Shown here: one piece after another, positions 35,910 to 44,296 of the stretch
Layout: each line of letters begins with the position of its first letter
Position numbering within the stretch: the first letter of the stretch is position 1
From: Lachnospiraceae bacterium
GTDB taxonomy: Bacteria; Bacillota; Clostridia; Lachnospirales; Lachnospiraceae
Length of the DNA: 59,019 bases
NCBI GenBank assembly: GCA_910575255.1
Contig: CAJTEM010000031.1
Span: forward strand, 1 to 59,019
Direction: 5' to 3'
Program-made: the position numbers and the translations under genes
Notes under the pieces: model-generated
The model's input: only the letters and a program-made list of their open reading frames with translations
What the model was told of the DNA's origin: nothing
The model's database searches: none

Positions 35910-36347
35910 TTATACTGCTATGTTAATCAGTGCGCCCAGACTCTCTTTCCATCCATAGCCGCCGATAATCTGCATCAGGGTAGCCTTTACCTGAATACCC
36001 ATATCAAGCACTTTGGAAAGCTCCCTTGCCAGTTTTGACGGAACGTACCCGATAACTGTTCTCCGGCGAATCGGCTTGATATGCACAACTATCTGAATAG
36101 CGTTACTATCAAACTTATTTTCCTTTTCTCTTTCCAGTGTTACGGTCAAATCCTCCGGCTTGAACTGCTGCAGGAATGCCAGCCGCTCTTGTCTGTTCTC
36201 GAATGTCACGCCAACCGCCTTGACTGTCATTGACATCTTTACCCTCTGCCATGCCTTTTTGAAAGCATCTTTGAGAGAGTACCCGGCTTTCCGTAACTGG
36301 TTAGCCATTGCGCACACGGTTTTTCTTACTTTGGTAATCTGTTTCAT
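35910..36347 (-). CDS. HIRAN-domain protein
   Basis: This 145-residue protein has the HIRAN fold at about 42-140: VKAVGVTFENRQERLAFLQQ, LEREKENKFDSNAIQI, then VIGYVPSKLARELSKVL. HIRAN domains bind DNA ends or damaged DNA and often accompany helicases or nucleases; here it is nearly alone, with a basic N-terminal helix. It is divergent from the ribbon-helix-helix gene, and the two share the repeat-containing control region at 36392-36485. ATG 36347 follows AAAGGAG. Confidence 0.82.
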   Translation of the reverse strand: MKQITKVRKTVCAMANQLRKAGYSLKDAFKKAWQRVKMSMTVKAVGVTFENRQERLAFLQQFKPEDLTVTLEREKENKFDSNAIQIVVHIKPIRRRTVIGYVPSKLARELSKVLDMGIQVKATLMQIIGGYGWKESLGALINIAV

Positions 36348-36391
36348 GTGGTGTTGCTCCTTTCATCTCTTGATAGGTCTATTATATATCT

Positions 36392-36485
36392 ATTTACACC
36401 AATAGTCTATTGACATTTTATATATATTTACACCAATATATTTGTCTAATTTGTATATTTACATCAATAGACTTTTTGCTATAAT
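36392..36485. promoter_or_regulatory. Divergent control region with three ATTTACACCAATA repeats
   Basis: Repeats lie at 36392-36405, 36426-36438 and 36457-36470 (last one ATTTACATCAATAG), spaced 34 and 31 bp, about three helical turns. The third overlaps a plus-strand promoter TTTACA (36458-36463), 16 bp, TATAAT (36480-36485). The neighbouring ribbon-helix-helix protein is the likely ligand, giving autoregulation and control of the HIRAN gene. Confidence 0.7.
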
Positions 36486-36558
36486 TTTGGTATGGTGGAG
36501 AAAGTATCTCTATGTATAACTGCCCACTGGAACAAATCAAAAGAAAGAAGGTGTCTGC

Positions 36559-36768
36559 ATGTCAGAAGATAGTAAAATTAGTAAAGCACAACAAAAAGCC
36601 GTTAATAAATATGTAAAGAACAACTATGACCGTATCAACGTAACTTTCCCTAAAGGCCAAAAAGAAAAATTAAAAGAACACGCACAAAAACAGAATGAAA
36701 GTGTTAATGCCTTTATCGTTCGTTCTGTGTCTGAAACAATGGAGCGCGACAACCAAAACAAGAAATAG
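36559..36768 (+). CDS. Arc-type ribbon-helix-helix protein
   Basis: This 69-residue protein has the RHH pattern: a short strand YDRINVTFPKGQKEKLKEHA, turn KQNES, then helix VNAFIVRSVSETMER. Such proteins act as small repressors or partition and relaxosome accessory factors. A GAAAGAAGG site precedes the ATG. The three-repeat operator upstream (36392-36470) probably binds it. Confidence 0.85.
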   Translation: MSEDSKISKAQQKAVNKYVKNNYDRINVTFPKGQKEKLKEHAQKQNESVNAFIVRSVSETMERDNQNKK

Positions 36769-37590
36769 CGTTCTCTGCTCCTGATAGTGGAAAATCATTT
36801 TCAAGGTTCCCTGACTGGGGACAAAATCCCCAAAATCCCCAAAACCACCTATCAGGTAAAGAGCAAATGTCCGTCAATGTAGTTATTATGAAACTATCAG
36901 CAGTAACCACATAAAGGATATGCCGACAAGCTGGCACAAGTGGGGGTGCCGATAATTATGGGGTAGGGGGTAAATCCCAAATGGGCTTGTGCATCCGGCA
37001 GGAGTACAGCGGAATTTTCAGCCCCATTCTTCATCCGTGAGGAATGAAACACACTGGCAACCAAAAGGTTGTGACCGCCGCCATTCAGAACCGCCCTAGC
37101 AAGGTTCTATCTGCCCCATACCGGGCTTGTACTGCCTTACCTGATAGAAATACCGTCTACGCCGTTATAATCCAAAATAGGGGCTTGTGGCGTGTTGCTA
37201 TCGGGTTTACCGATTTCAAATCAAGAAACTACCGCTCGGCGCAATTTTGCGCTTACCTGATACAATCAGTCCTCCGATTTCAAATCGGGATATTGCCGCC
37301 AGGGGCTATCCAGTAATTTCAGGGTGGGGGCAAATCAGATCCCCCTTTGCTCATTCCAAAAGAGGAAAGCCGCATATATTCCCCCGGAAAATCGGGGTTA
37401 TGTCTGTCCGGTTTCAAATCTGCTCCAGGAAAATTCCGGGTACTGGCCGGGCGGTTCTGTGTTTTGGTAACGTCTGATAAAAAGCAAGACGGCAGCAGGA
37501 TAGCGCACTTTTACGCTTTCCCCCATTTGTGGGGGATTCCCTTTTTCCTGCTGCCAGTCTGCATACTTTCCCGGTATCTGCATATAATAT
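36769..37590. other. Gene-poor 0.8-kb region with short repeats
   Basis: No gene with a ribosome site was found. At 36817-36844 is a 28-bp sequence identical to part of the DUF3987 coding region (48064-48091, other strand). Short repeated words include GGGCTTGT (three times), TACCTGATA and CGATTTCAAATC. The stretch may be an origin, a non-coding RNA, or decayed DNA. Base use is unlike the flanking genes. Confidence 0.45.
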
Positions 37591-37591
37591 C

Positions 37592-37654
37592 TACGTAAAA
37601 TACGTATATTTTTTGTGTTTTTCTCTTGACAATACGTAAAATACGTGTTATTAT
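37592..37654 (+). promoter_or_regulatory. hicAB promoter with two TACGTAAAATACGT operators
   Basis: TACGTAAAATACGTA (37592-37606) and TACGTAAAATACGT (37633-37646) are palindromic copies 41 bp apart. The promoter is TTGACA (37626-37631), 17 bp, TATTAT (37649-37654). The second operator lies in the spacer, so binding would repress, as expected for HicB. Confidence 0.78.
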
Positions 37655-37677
37655 ATAATTGTAAGGAGGAAACATAC

Positions 37678-37857
37678 ATGAGATTCAGAGAAGCCGACCG
37701 GATGCTAAAGGATGATGGATGGTACGTGTCAGACATAAGCGGCTCACATTACCAATACAAACACCCAACAAAGCCCGGAAAAGTAAGCGTTCCGAATCAT
37801 CCCGGCGACATCCCGAAAAGTATTGTTAAATCCATACTCAAGCAGGCGGGGCTGTAG
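37678..37857 (+). CDS. hicA: HicA-type mRNA interferase toxin
   Basis: This 59-residue protein has the YcfA/HicA double-stranded-RNA-binding-like fold: RFREADRMLKDDGWYVSDISGSHYQYKHP, with the catalytic His in GSHYQYKH, then VPNHPGDIPKSIVKSILKQAGL. HicA cleaves mRNA when free of HicB. It starts with ATG 37678, preceded by AAGGAGG. The antitoxin gene follows 54 bp later. Confidence 0.93.
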   Translation: MRFREADRMLKDDGWYVSDISGSHYQYKHPTKPGKVSVPNHPGDIPKSIVKSILKQAGL

Positions 37858-37911
37858 CAAGCCCCTGCCCCTTGCAAATTATATAGATTACACGGAAAGG
37901 AGCAATGATTT

Positions 37912-38340
37912 ATGAATTATGTGTACCCGGCTGTTTTCTATGAGGAAGAGGGCAAAATATCAGTCATTTTCCCCGATTTGGGAAACCTCGCAACTTTTGG
38001 GGATAATGTGGCGGACGCTATGCGCATGGCTCAAGATGCCTGCGGCCTGCATCTGTTTACTGCTCTGCGTGACGGCGATCCCCTACCGGCTCCCAGTTCA
38101 TTAGGCGAAATCAATCCTGCTGCCATCCTGAAAGATTTTGAAATGGAATCCGCTGTGGAAAGTGCTTTCGTCAATATGGTACTGGTGGATATGACCGAAT
38201 ACGCAAGGCAGCACAGCGACAAGGCAGTAAAAAAGACTTTAAGCATCCCCATGTGGCTGAATACTCTTTGTGAGGAAAAAAGCATCAACTTTTCAAAAGT
38301 GTTGCAGGATGCCCTACTGACAAAAGTACAATCACTATAA
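37912..38340 (+). CDS. hicB: HicB-type antitoxin
   Basis: This 142-residue protein has a partial RNase-H-like N-terminus (YPAVFYEEEGKISVIFPDLGNLATFGDNVADAMRMA) and a C-terminal helix pair (LSIPMWLNTLCEEKSINFSKVLQDAL) of ribbon-helix-helix kind for DNA binding. It would neutralise HicA and repress the operon at the two upstream palindromes. A GGAAAGGAG site precedes the ATG. Confidence 0.93.
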   Translation: MNYVYPAVFYEEEGKISVIFPDLGNLATFGDNVADAMRMAQDACGLHLFTALRDGDPLPAPSSLGEINPAAILKDFEMESAVESAFVNMVLVDMTEYARQHSDKAVKKTLSIPMWLNTLCEEKSINFSKVLQDALLTKVQSL

Positions 38341-38383
38341 ATGGCAGCAGTCCCAAACAGAATATGCTTTACCTGACAAGAAC

Positions 38384-38422
38384 ACCGCCCCGACACTCGC
38401 CAAAGTACAAAGGGCGGTTTTC
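38384..38422 (+). terminator. Terminator after hicAB
   Basis: ACCGCCC (38384-38390) pairs with GGGCGGT (38412-38418), followed by TTTTC. It lies 44 bp after the hicB stop. Confidence 0.75.
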
Positions 38423-38545
38423 TCTGTCTATTCACGTTTTAAAAGCCTATTTTGCCCTTTTATCCTCTTACCCTTATATTTCTACCCTTGCGCCATTTCA
38501 AGCCGAATTTGCCCCTTTTCAAGCCCTACTACAAAGCATTTAAAA

Positions 38546-38998
38546 CTATTTCCGCTTGAACCTCTCCGCTATCTCTCTCCGCTGTTCCTCTGAAAGCTGT
38601 TTTGTAGGGTTTATCTTTATCCATGCGACCGGGATATGTGCGCACAAGCTGCCGTCCTGATTCTCCGCTACTATCTCGCATTCCTCCGGGCGTTCTGCTG
38701 CCAGTTTCTTAATGCGGCTCTTATACCGCCCCTGGCAGAAAGTGACTGCTGCCCTCTCGCTGTCCTTTACGAACTCAATCACATTCTCCACATTTCCAGT
38801 GATTTCCGGCAGCAGGATTTCCCCCACCGTCAGGCCGACTGCATCCGCTATCCGTTCCGCTGCGTCCTCGGATGCAAAGCCATCTTTTACAATCCACTGG
38901 AAAGACTTCTGATAAAGCCCCGTCCTGCTGCATACCGTTTCTTCTGTCAGGCTCTTTTCCTCCATGACTTCCACAATTCTTTTACCGTTCAATCTCAT
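38546..38998 (-). CDS. HTH-type putative regulator
   Basis: This 150-residue protein starts with an XRE-like helix-turn-helix (MRLNGKRIVEVMEEKSLTEETVCSRTGL, then ASEDAAERIADAVGLTVGEILLPE). A C-terminal region of unknown fold rich in Glu/Lys follows. ATG 38998 has AAAGGA upstream; a longer reading to 39106 has an unlikely Cys/Lys-rich leader. It converges on hicB, with repeat-like non-coding DNA between. Confidence 0.7.
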   Translation of the reverse strand: MRLNGKRIVEVMEEKSLTEETVCSRTGLYQKSFQWIVKDGFASEDAAERIADAVGLTVGEILLPEITGNVENVIEFVKDSERAAVTFCQGRYKSRIKKLAAERPEECEIVAENQDGSLCAHIPVAWIKINPTKQLSEEQRREIAERFKRK

Positions 38999-39221
38999 AC
39001 TGCGTCTATCCTTTCCCGGCATAGTGCCGTTACAATAACCGTTCTCTTTTTTGTGTACTGTTTTGTACGATTTACACCGCAAAACTCTATATGGCAGCAG
39101 GCGCATAATTCCCGGAAATACTAAGTTTTGCAGAGAGCGGCAGGACTATAAAGCTATTCTTTAGGCCACTTACCAATGATTTTTGACGCAAAATGGCAAA
39201 ATTTCTGCGTAAGAAAAATAC

Positions 39222-39782
39222 CTATGCCAATGCCGGTACAAGCACAAGGTTCCTAACAGTAAGTCCTGCGGCAATGATTTCTTTTCCGTAAGCTGTAGCA
39301 AAGTATTTATAAGTACCCTGTGCCCGCTCGATGATTCCATGGAGACGGAGCCGTTTAAAGATTCGGGACATGGCTGACGGACTGATATTTTCAAGATGCT
39401 GGCGGATATCCTTTCCCTGCATTCCAAAAGTCATGTATTCGCCCCGGCTAATAGCTTCCAGCACCTGTAGGTCACGCTCCGCAAAGAAATTCAGTCCGCG
39501 GTAAGAGCGCCCCTTGTCCACAACGGAATCGGTAACCTTTGTAAGGTTTTCCTTCCCGCCACTGTGGTCATCAAAGGATGAGATAAATTCCAGGTATCGG
39601 TAGTTTGCTGCTTTCATAATCGTGAACAGCTGGTAAAGGCTATAAATGCTTTTTTTCAATGGAGCCTTTTGTTCCGATGAGCTGCCGTCCCTGTGCTCCA
39701 CTTTTCGTTTTACCCGGAAAGCCCCAATGTTATTGCAGGTGCTTTCTATCCGTAAGACATGGCCAAACTTATCATACATTTT
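39222..39782 (-). pseudogene. 3' part of a gene interrupted by the RIT element (wHTH end)
   Basis: The frame from 39782 continues the gene whose 5' part is at 43287-44228. It reads KMYDKFGHVLRIESTCNN and ends with a winged-helix-like part (MSRIFKRLRLHGIIERAQGTYKYFATAYGKEII). A start on GTG at 39794 would be an artefact of the insertion. The full-length family (about 500 residues) is frequent in mobile DNA and sometimes labelled MarR-like regulator or transposase-like. Confidence 0.85.
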
Positions 39783-39807
39783 GATCGTTACCACCAGCTG
39801 GTGATAA

Positions 39808-39898
39808 CGATCATTATCACCTGATAAGAATTATCACCAGTTACCAACAACAAACATTGATTATAACTGGTATACACTTCCTTTTACTGGTGATAACA
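39808..39898 (+). repeat. RIT left terminal inverted repeat
   Basis: Starts CGATCATTATCACCTG. The first 41 bp equal the reverse complement of 43251-43291, and the remaining 50 bp match at about 70-80% and end in TTACTGGTGATAAC. Confidence 0.9.
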
Positions 39899-39961
39899 CT
39901 TGGCTGATGCCATAAATACCTTTAATATATTTGTTTATCAAATCATATGAAGGAGGTATTT

Positions 39962-41158
39962 ATGCAAGTATTACAATTAATCCAGGACACTGAAGGCTGG
40001 ATGTATCGCCAGGGGTTCAGCAGAGCAACAATCACTCTCGGATACCGGCCGCATTGGAACAAGTTCAGGAGACTGGTTGGAGAGGAGACAGATTTTTCAA
40101 AATGCAATCTATCCCAATCTGTCAAATCCATTTATGGAAAAGACATATTTTCCACGGATCCCTATAGATTATCAAAGACGGAATCCAATGCAAGGAAGGC
40201 GTTTTGTGCACTCAGGGAATTTAACAGCAGCGGCCGTGTATCCAGACGGCCACGGAGCGGGGTATCCATAGAAAAACCTCTGACCGCCGAAAGCAGCCGT
40301 ATCCTCAATGGATATGAGGGCCATCTCCTTGGGCGCGGGCTTACAGAAGCAACCACCAGAAACAACCTGCAGGTCATCCGCCGCTTTCTGGCGGAGTGCC
40401 CGGCCGAAGACATTACCAGGGAAAACGTCCTGGGGTATGTCAACGGGTTCGGCAAATACCGCAGGCTGACGGCAGCAACATACAGGAATGTCCTGCAGCG
40501 TTTTTTTGCATTCTGCAGCGAAAACGAAGGCCTTCCTATGGATATCCAGGAATGCTTTTTACCATATAAAAAACGTCAGGGAGCTGAGATTGCAACCATA
40601 TATATACCAGAGGAACTCTCCCTGCTGCTTAAATATGTCAGTTCACACGGAAAAACCCCTGCCCGAAACTATGCCTTAGTTCTCCTTATCGCTGTCTTTG
40701 GGCTCCGGGCAAAAGATATTTCCGACCTTACATTAAGCTCTATCGACTGGGAAAAGGGAACCTTACGGATCGTCCAGTCCAAGAACCAGAAAGCCCTGGA
40801 ACATAAGCTTACGGATCTTACGGCCAATGCGCTGGCGCACTACCTGCTGGATGAAAGGCCTGAATCAGAAGACATCCATGTATTCCTGAAACAGGATGGG
40901 ACAAAGCTTGCCGACAGATCCGTGTCACCTATGGTGGCGTATGCATTTATCTGCAGCGGTATTGAGCTTAAGGGAAGAAAGCATGGCAGCCACAGCATCC
41001 GCCATTCACTTGCGTCAAACATGCTTGCCGCCGATGTTGATATTTTGACGATATCAAAAGTGCTCGGCCATTCGTCTGTCGCTACAACCAAGGCTTACGC
41101 CAAAGTTGACATCCCCCATCTGCGCCTTGTAGGACTGGAGGTGCCGGACTATGAATAA
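39962..41158 (+). CDS. RIT tyrosine recombinase A
   Basis: This 398-residue recombinase is the first of the trio. The catalytic domain is about 215-398, with Arg in VFGLRAKDIS, HSIRHSLASN (His, Arg), LGHSSVATTKAYAKV (His, Tyr). The N-terminal third is an extra domain. ATG 39962 has GAAGGAGG five bases upstream. Its end overlaps the next ATG by eight bases. Confidence 0.92.
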   Translation: MQVLQLIQDTEGWMYRQGFSRATITLGYRPHWNKFRRLVGEETDFSKCNLSQSVKSIYGKDIFSTDPYRLSKTESNARKAFCALREFNSSGRVSRRPRSGVSIEKPLTAESSRILNGYEGHLLGRGLTEATTRNNLQVIRRFLAECPAEDITRENVLGYVNGFGKYRRLTAATYRNVLQRFFAFCSENEGLPMDIQECFLPYKKRQGAEIATIYIPEELSLLLKYVSSHGKTPARNYALVLLIAVFGLRAKDISDLTLSSIDWEKGTLRIVQSKNQKALEHKLTDLTANALAHYLLDERPESEDIHVFLKQDGTKLADRSVSPMVAYAFICSGIELKGRKHGSHSIRHSLASNMLAADVDILTISKVLGHSSVATTKAYAKVDIPHLRLVGLEVPDYE

Positions 41159-42191
41159 ATCCTATTCCTGCGACTCCAGTCAGTTTTCAAGTTATCTGGC
41201 CGAAGCGTTTTCCAGATTTGTTGAATATAAGGTAAATGCTTGTGGATATATCCCTGACTCATATCTCCAGCCTTTAAAGCTTTTTGATGCCTACTGCTGT
41301 GGCTGTCCGCAGGGCCATATCTCCCTGGAACCAGAAGTGGTTCTTGGATATGTGGACAGCCTCCATGTAAACAACGCTACGGCAAGGAGATACCTGTCTG
41401 CTATCAGGGCATTCAGCGAGTATCTCATCCTTGTTGAAGGCATTGATCCGGCTGAGGTGTATGTCCCTGCCAGGGTTGTCAGGCGCACAGGCAGGACATT
41501 CCGTCCCTATGTGTTCACAAAAAATGAGGTGGCGTCACTGCTCCGGGCGGCAGAACAGTATGAACCAGCAAAGCGCGGCCAGCCCACGACGAACCTTCCG
41601 AACTGTATGCGCTGTATCATGGCGATGCTGTATTGTACCGGGATGCGGGCGGGCGAAGTTTCCTGTCTTCTGGCATCTGAGGTTGACACTGATAACGGGA
41701 TTATCCATATCAACCATGCAAAGAATGATAACCGTCGGATTGTTACAATGTCCCCTTCTCTTGTGGATGTCTGCAGGGATTATACCAGGCTCTCTAGCGG
41801 GCACCGTTCATCCGGCCTGTATTATTTCGACACAGGGGCGGAACTGAATGACGGACGGGTGCTGACAAAAACAATCTACAAGTATTTCCGGCGGTACCTC
41901 AAAATAGCCGGTATCGAGCATAAAGGCCGGGGCTGCGGCCCAAGGCTCCATGACCTGCGCGTGACTTTCGCCGTCCATTCCCTCCAGCGCCTTACGGAAA
42001 ACGCCATAGATGTAAACGCATACCTTTACTATCTCCAGACATATATGGGGCATGCCTCGCTGCGTGAGACACAGGATTACCTCTGGCTTACGGGCGAATC
42101 ATTCCGGCCCATTTTGGAACGGATGGAAAACTGCGCTCCCTTCATCCAGACGATTTTCGAGGAAAAGGAGCGTGACCCGGATTATGAATAA
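41151..42191 (+). CDS. RIT tyrosine recombinase B
   Basis: This 346-residue recombinase has all catalytic elements: CTGMRAGEVSC (Arg), RLHDLRVTFAVHS (His, Arg), MGHASLRETQDYLWL (His, Tyr). It starts inside the end of A (ATGAATAA) and ends the same way over C. The three proteins probably act together on the element ends. Confidence 0.92.
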   Translation: MNKSYSCDSSQFSSYLAEAFSRFVEYKVNACGYIPDSYLQPLKLFDAYCCGCPQGHISLEPEVVLGYVDSLHVNNATARRYLSAIRAFSEYLILVEGIDPAEVYVPARVVRRTGRTFRPYVFTKNEVASLLRAAEQYEPAKRGQPTTNLPNCMRCIMAMLYCTGMRAGEVSCLLASEVDTDNGIIHINHAKNDNRRIVTMSPSLVDVCRDYTRLSSGHRSSGLYYFDTGAELNDGRVLTKTIYKYFRRYLKIAGIEHKGRGCGPRLHDLRVTFAVHSLQRLTENAIDVNAYLYYLQTYMGHASLRETQDYLWLTGESFRPILERMENCAPFIQTIFEEKERDPDYE

Positions 42192-43200
42192 ATCATTCAC
42201 AGGAATTCTTTCAGACTATGTGCTGATACATGTCAAAGGCGAGGCTGGACAGTCAGGCGCAACGCTGCGGTCATACTACACGGCCATTGACCAATACACA
42301 GAATGGTACACAAGGACACACAAAACCAAACCTGAGGCAATGGACGCATCGTCATTTGCAAAAGACGACGTGCGCGCATTCCTGAACCATCTGGAAGATG
42401 ACAACGGGGTGTCTGCCAGCACCCGCAACCTGCGCCGTGCGGGGATTGTGTCATTCCTTGAATTCGCAAGGCAGGTCAGTCCTGTATATACACAGGCTTA
42501 TTTGGACGTGCGTTCCATAAAGGCAAAAAAAGCGCCTAAGCCTGAAAAGAGTTTCCTTACCATTGGAGAGTACAAAGCCATGCTCGAATGCATTGACATA
42601 ACAAGGCGGAATGGCTTCAGTCACTATATCCTGGCCAGCATCCTTTATGATTCTGCCGCGCGTGTGGATGAGGCAGTGAACATGGACTTCGAACATTTTA
42701 ACCTGTCCGCTGATGCCACGGTAACTATTTTGGGGAAAGGATCAAAATACCGTACCGTTTATCTTACCAGCCAAAGCGCAACGCTTATCCGTAAGGCAAT
42801 GGAACGCTATGGCCGAAAAACAGGGCCTGTATTCCTGAATAAATCAGGTGGGCGGATCACAGATTCCGGCATAGATTATATTTTGAAAAAATATGCCGCC
42901 CTTGCAGCCGAAAAGGAACCAACATTAGGAAACAAAGCAGTTTCACCACATACCATGCGCAGGTCAAAGGCAACCCATATGCTCCTTAACGGTTCAAGCA
43001 TTGCCACAATCCAGAGGTTCCTTGGTCATGAAAACATCCAGACGACCGAAGAATACCTGGACCTTGGCAGCGAAGCGATGATCCATGCGGTTGCGGAAGC
43101 AGAAAAAAGCCTGAAGGCACACGGGATAGGAAATGAGCCGATCACAACGAACTGGAAAGATCCAGATATCATGAACAGGCTCAAAAAGCTGGCAAAATAA
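42184..43200 (+). CDS. RIT tyrosine recombinase C
   Basis: This 338-residue XerC/D-like recombinase has an N-terminal SAM-like core-binding domain and catalytic motifs YDSAARVDEAVN (Arg), SPHTMRRSKATHM (His, Arg), LGHENIQTTEEYLDL (His, Tyr). ATG 42184 lies in the same ATGAATAA overlap as between A and B. Its stop is the last base before the right terminal repeat. Confidence 0.92.
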   Translation: MNKSFTGILSDYVLIHVKGEAGQSGATLRSYYTAIDQYTEWYTRTHKTKPEAMDASSFAKDDVRAFLNHLEDDNGVSASTRNLRRAGIVSFLEFARQVSPVYTQAYLDVRSIKAKKAPKPEKSFLTIGEYKAMLECIDITRRNGFSHYILASILYDSAARVDEAVNMDFEHFNLSADATVTILGKGSKYRTVYLTSQSATLIRKAMERYGRKTGPVFLNKSGGRITDSGIDYILKKYAALAAEKEPTLGNKAVSPHTMRRSKATHMLLNGSSIATIQRFLGHENIQTTEEYLDLGSEAMIHAVAEAEKSLKAHGIGNEPITTNWKDPDIMNRLKKLAK

Positions 43201-43291
43201 CGTTATCACCAGTAATAGGAACTACATACCAGTTACCATCAAGGCTTGCCGTTGGTAACTGGTGATAATTCTTATCAGGTGATAATGATCG
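43201..43291 (-). repeat. RIT right terminal inverted repeat
   Basis: Reverse complement of the left repeat, beginning immediately after the recombinase C stop. The outer 41 bp are identical. Confidence 0.9.
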
Positions 43292-44228
43292 ATACATCAC
43301 CCATATGGTGTTTGATCCTCGTTCCGAGAATGCGCTGGTTATAGCTGGTGCCGATTTCTTTCTTACAGTTATAGGTAATACGCTGTCCCAAGAAGGTGGC
43401 GATGTTGTCCGGCTTTACCGTAAAGATCGCCGTCCGGATAATCTCGTCATAAAGTGGTTCCAGGTCACCCGGCTGTTTGAACATGATGTCTGTTGCGCAC
43501 TCGATCTGCTGGACAGTCCATGTGTAGCCGAGACCGAGTGTTTCAGGGGCTGGAGAGTAGCGTTTTGCGAAAGCATCCAAAACCTTATGGAGGTCTTCCG
43601 GGTTGATCCTGTCAGAGAGCTTTTGGGCGGCTTCCACATCTGAGATTTCCAGGAAAGCATTATCGTGCATGCGGTAAGTGATTTCTTTCTTCTGCAGTTT
43701 ACTGGCAAGGAGATTGTGTCCATTCATATAGAACTGCAGACGGAAAGGCGCCCAGGTAGGGACACGGAGGTAACAGAGCCCAAGTTCTTTGTCAATGAAA
43801 TAGAAGTAATAGTGGAGGCATTTGCTCTGGTTAAATTTAAGGAATGTCTTCCCCGTGGCCTTGTCATGCCATGGCTTATAAGTATTGCACTGTTCCATGG
43901 CAGAAAAGATGTGGACCAGCCCTTCGGTCTTTCCGGTTTTCTGGATGATTTCCTGAATCCGGTCATCCTTGCGGAAAGCACGCAGTTTACGGATGAACTC
44001 AATTTCAATGCTATTTTCATCTGCAATACGCTGGGCGTTTGTACGAACCTGTTCGGTAAGGGGCTGGGAGAAATTTGAAAAATCAAAAATACGGATGTTG
44101 TTGGCATTCAGGTAGCCGGTCATGCCTTCGGCATGGCTCCATCCGGGGATATATCCCTGGATGATCATACGGTCATAGCAAGTGATCGTACCATAAATCT
44201 TGTCAGCGTATTTATCCATAAGTAACAT
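43287..44228 (-). pseudogene. 5' part of the gene interrupted by the RIT element
   Basis: The frame opens at ATG 44228 (MLLMDKYADKIYGTITCYDR), with GGAGG eight bases upstream, and runs 314 codons to the GATCG repeat. Conserved-looking blocks are FIRKLRAFRKDDRIQEI, GLVHIFSAMEQCNTYKPWHD and LGLCYLRVPTWAPFRLQ. After the RIT, 187 codons including the stop continue at 39782. Family function is unknown; it recurs in mobile elements. The present protein would stop within the RIT terminal repeat after GDVSIIIT. Confidence 0.88.
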
Positions 44229-44296
44229 GAATACATCCTCCAATGTTTTCTTTATTGTACTTGAAACGTGGAGGAAATGCAAAAAAACTTTTCCGG

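Larger units (their letters stand above)
39788..43291 (+). mobile_element. RIT element: three tyrosine recombinases in trio
   Basis: This 3.5-kb unit has three overlapping tyrosine-recombinase genes and about 91-bp terminal inverted repeats (39808-39898 and 43201-43291, outer 41 bp perfect). GATCG stands at 39783-39787 and 43287-43291. Removing one GATCG and everything between restores a 500-codon open frame across the flanks, proving insertion into that gene. Gene order and overlaps match Recombinase-in-Trio elements. The left end carries an extra 30-bp palindrome at 39783-39812. Confidence 0.9.

Noticed and set aside
36713-36937. 74-codon minus-strand ORF
   Set aside because: It overlaps the ribbon-helix-helix gene on the other strand and reads through the GGGGATTTT repeat; no ribosome site.
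39788-43291. Tn554-type transposon
   Set aside because: Tn554 encodes two tyrosine recombinases plus a different third protein and has no long terminal inverted repeats. Here all three proteins have the full tyrosine-recombinase motif set, with about 91-bp inverted ends.
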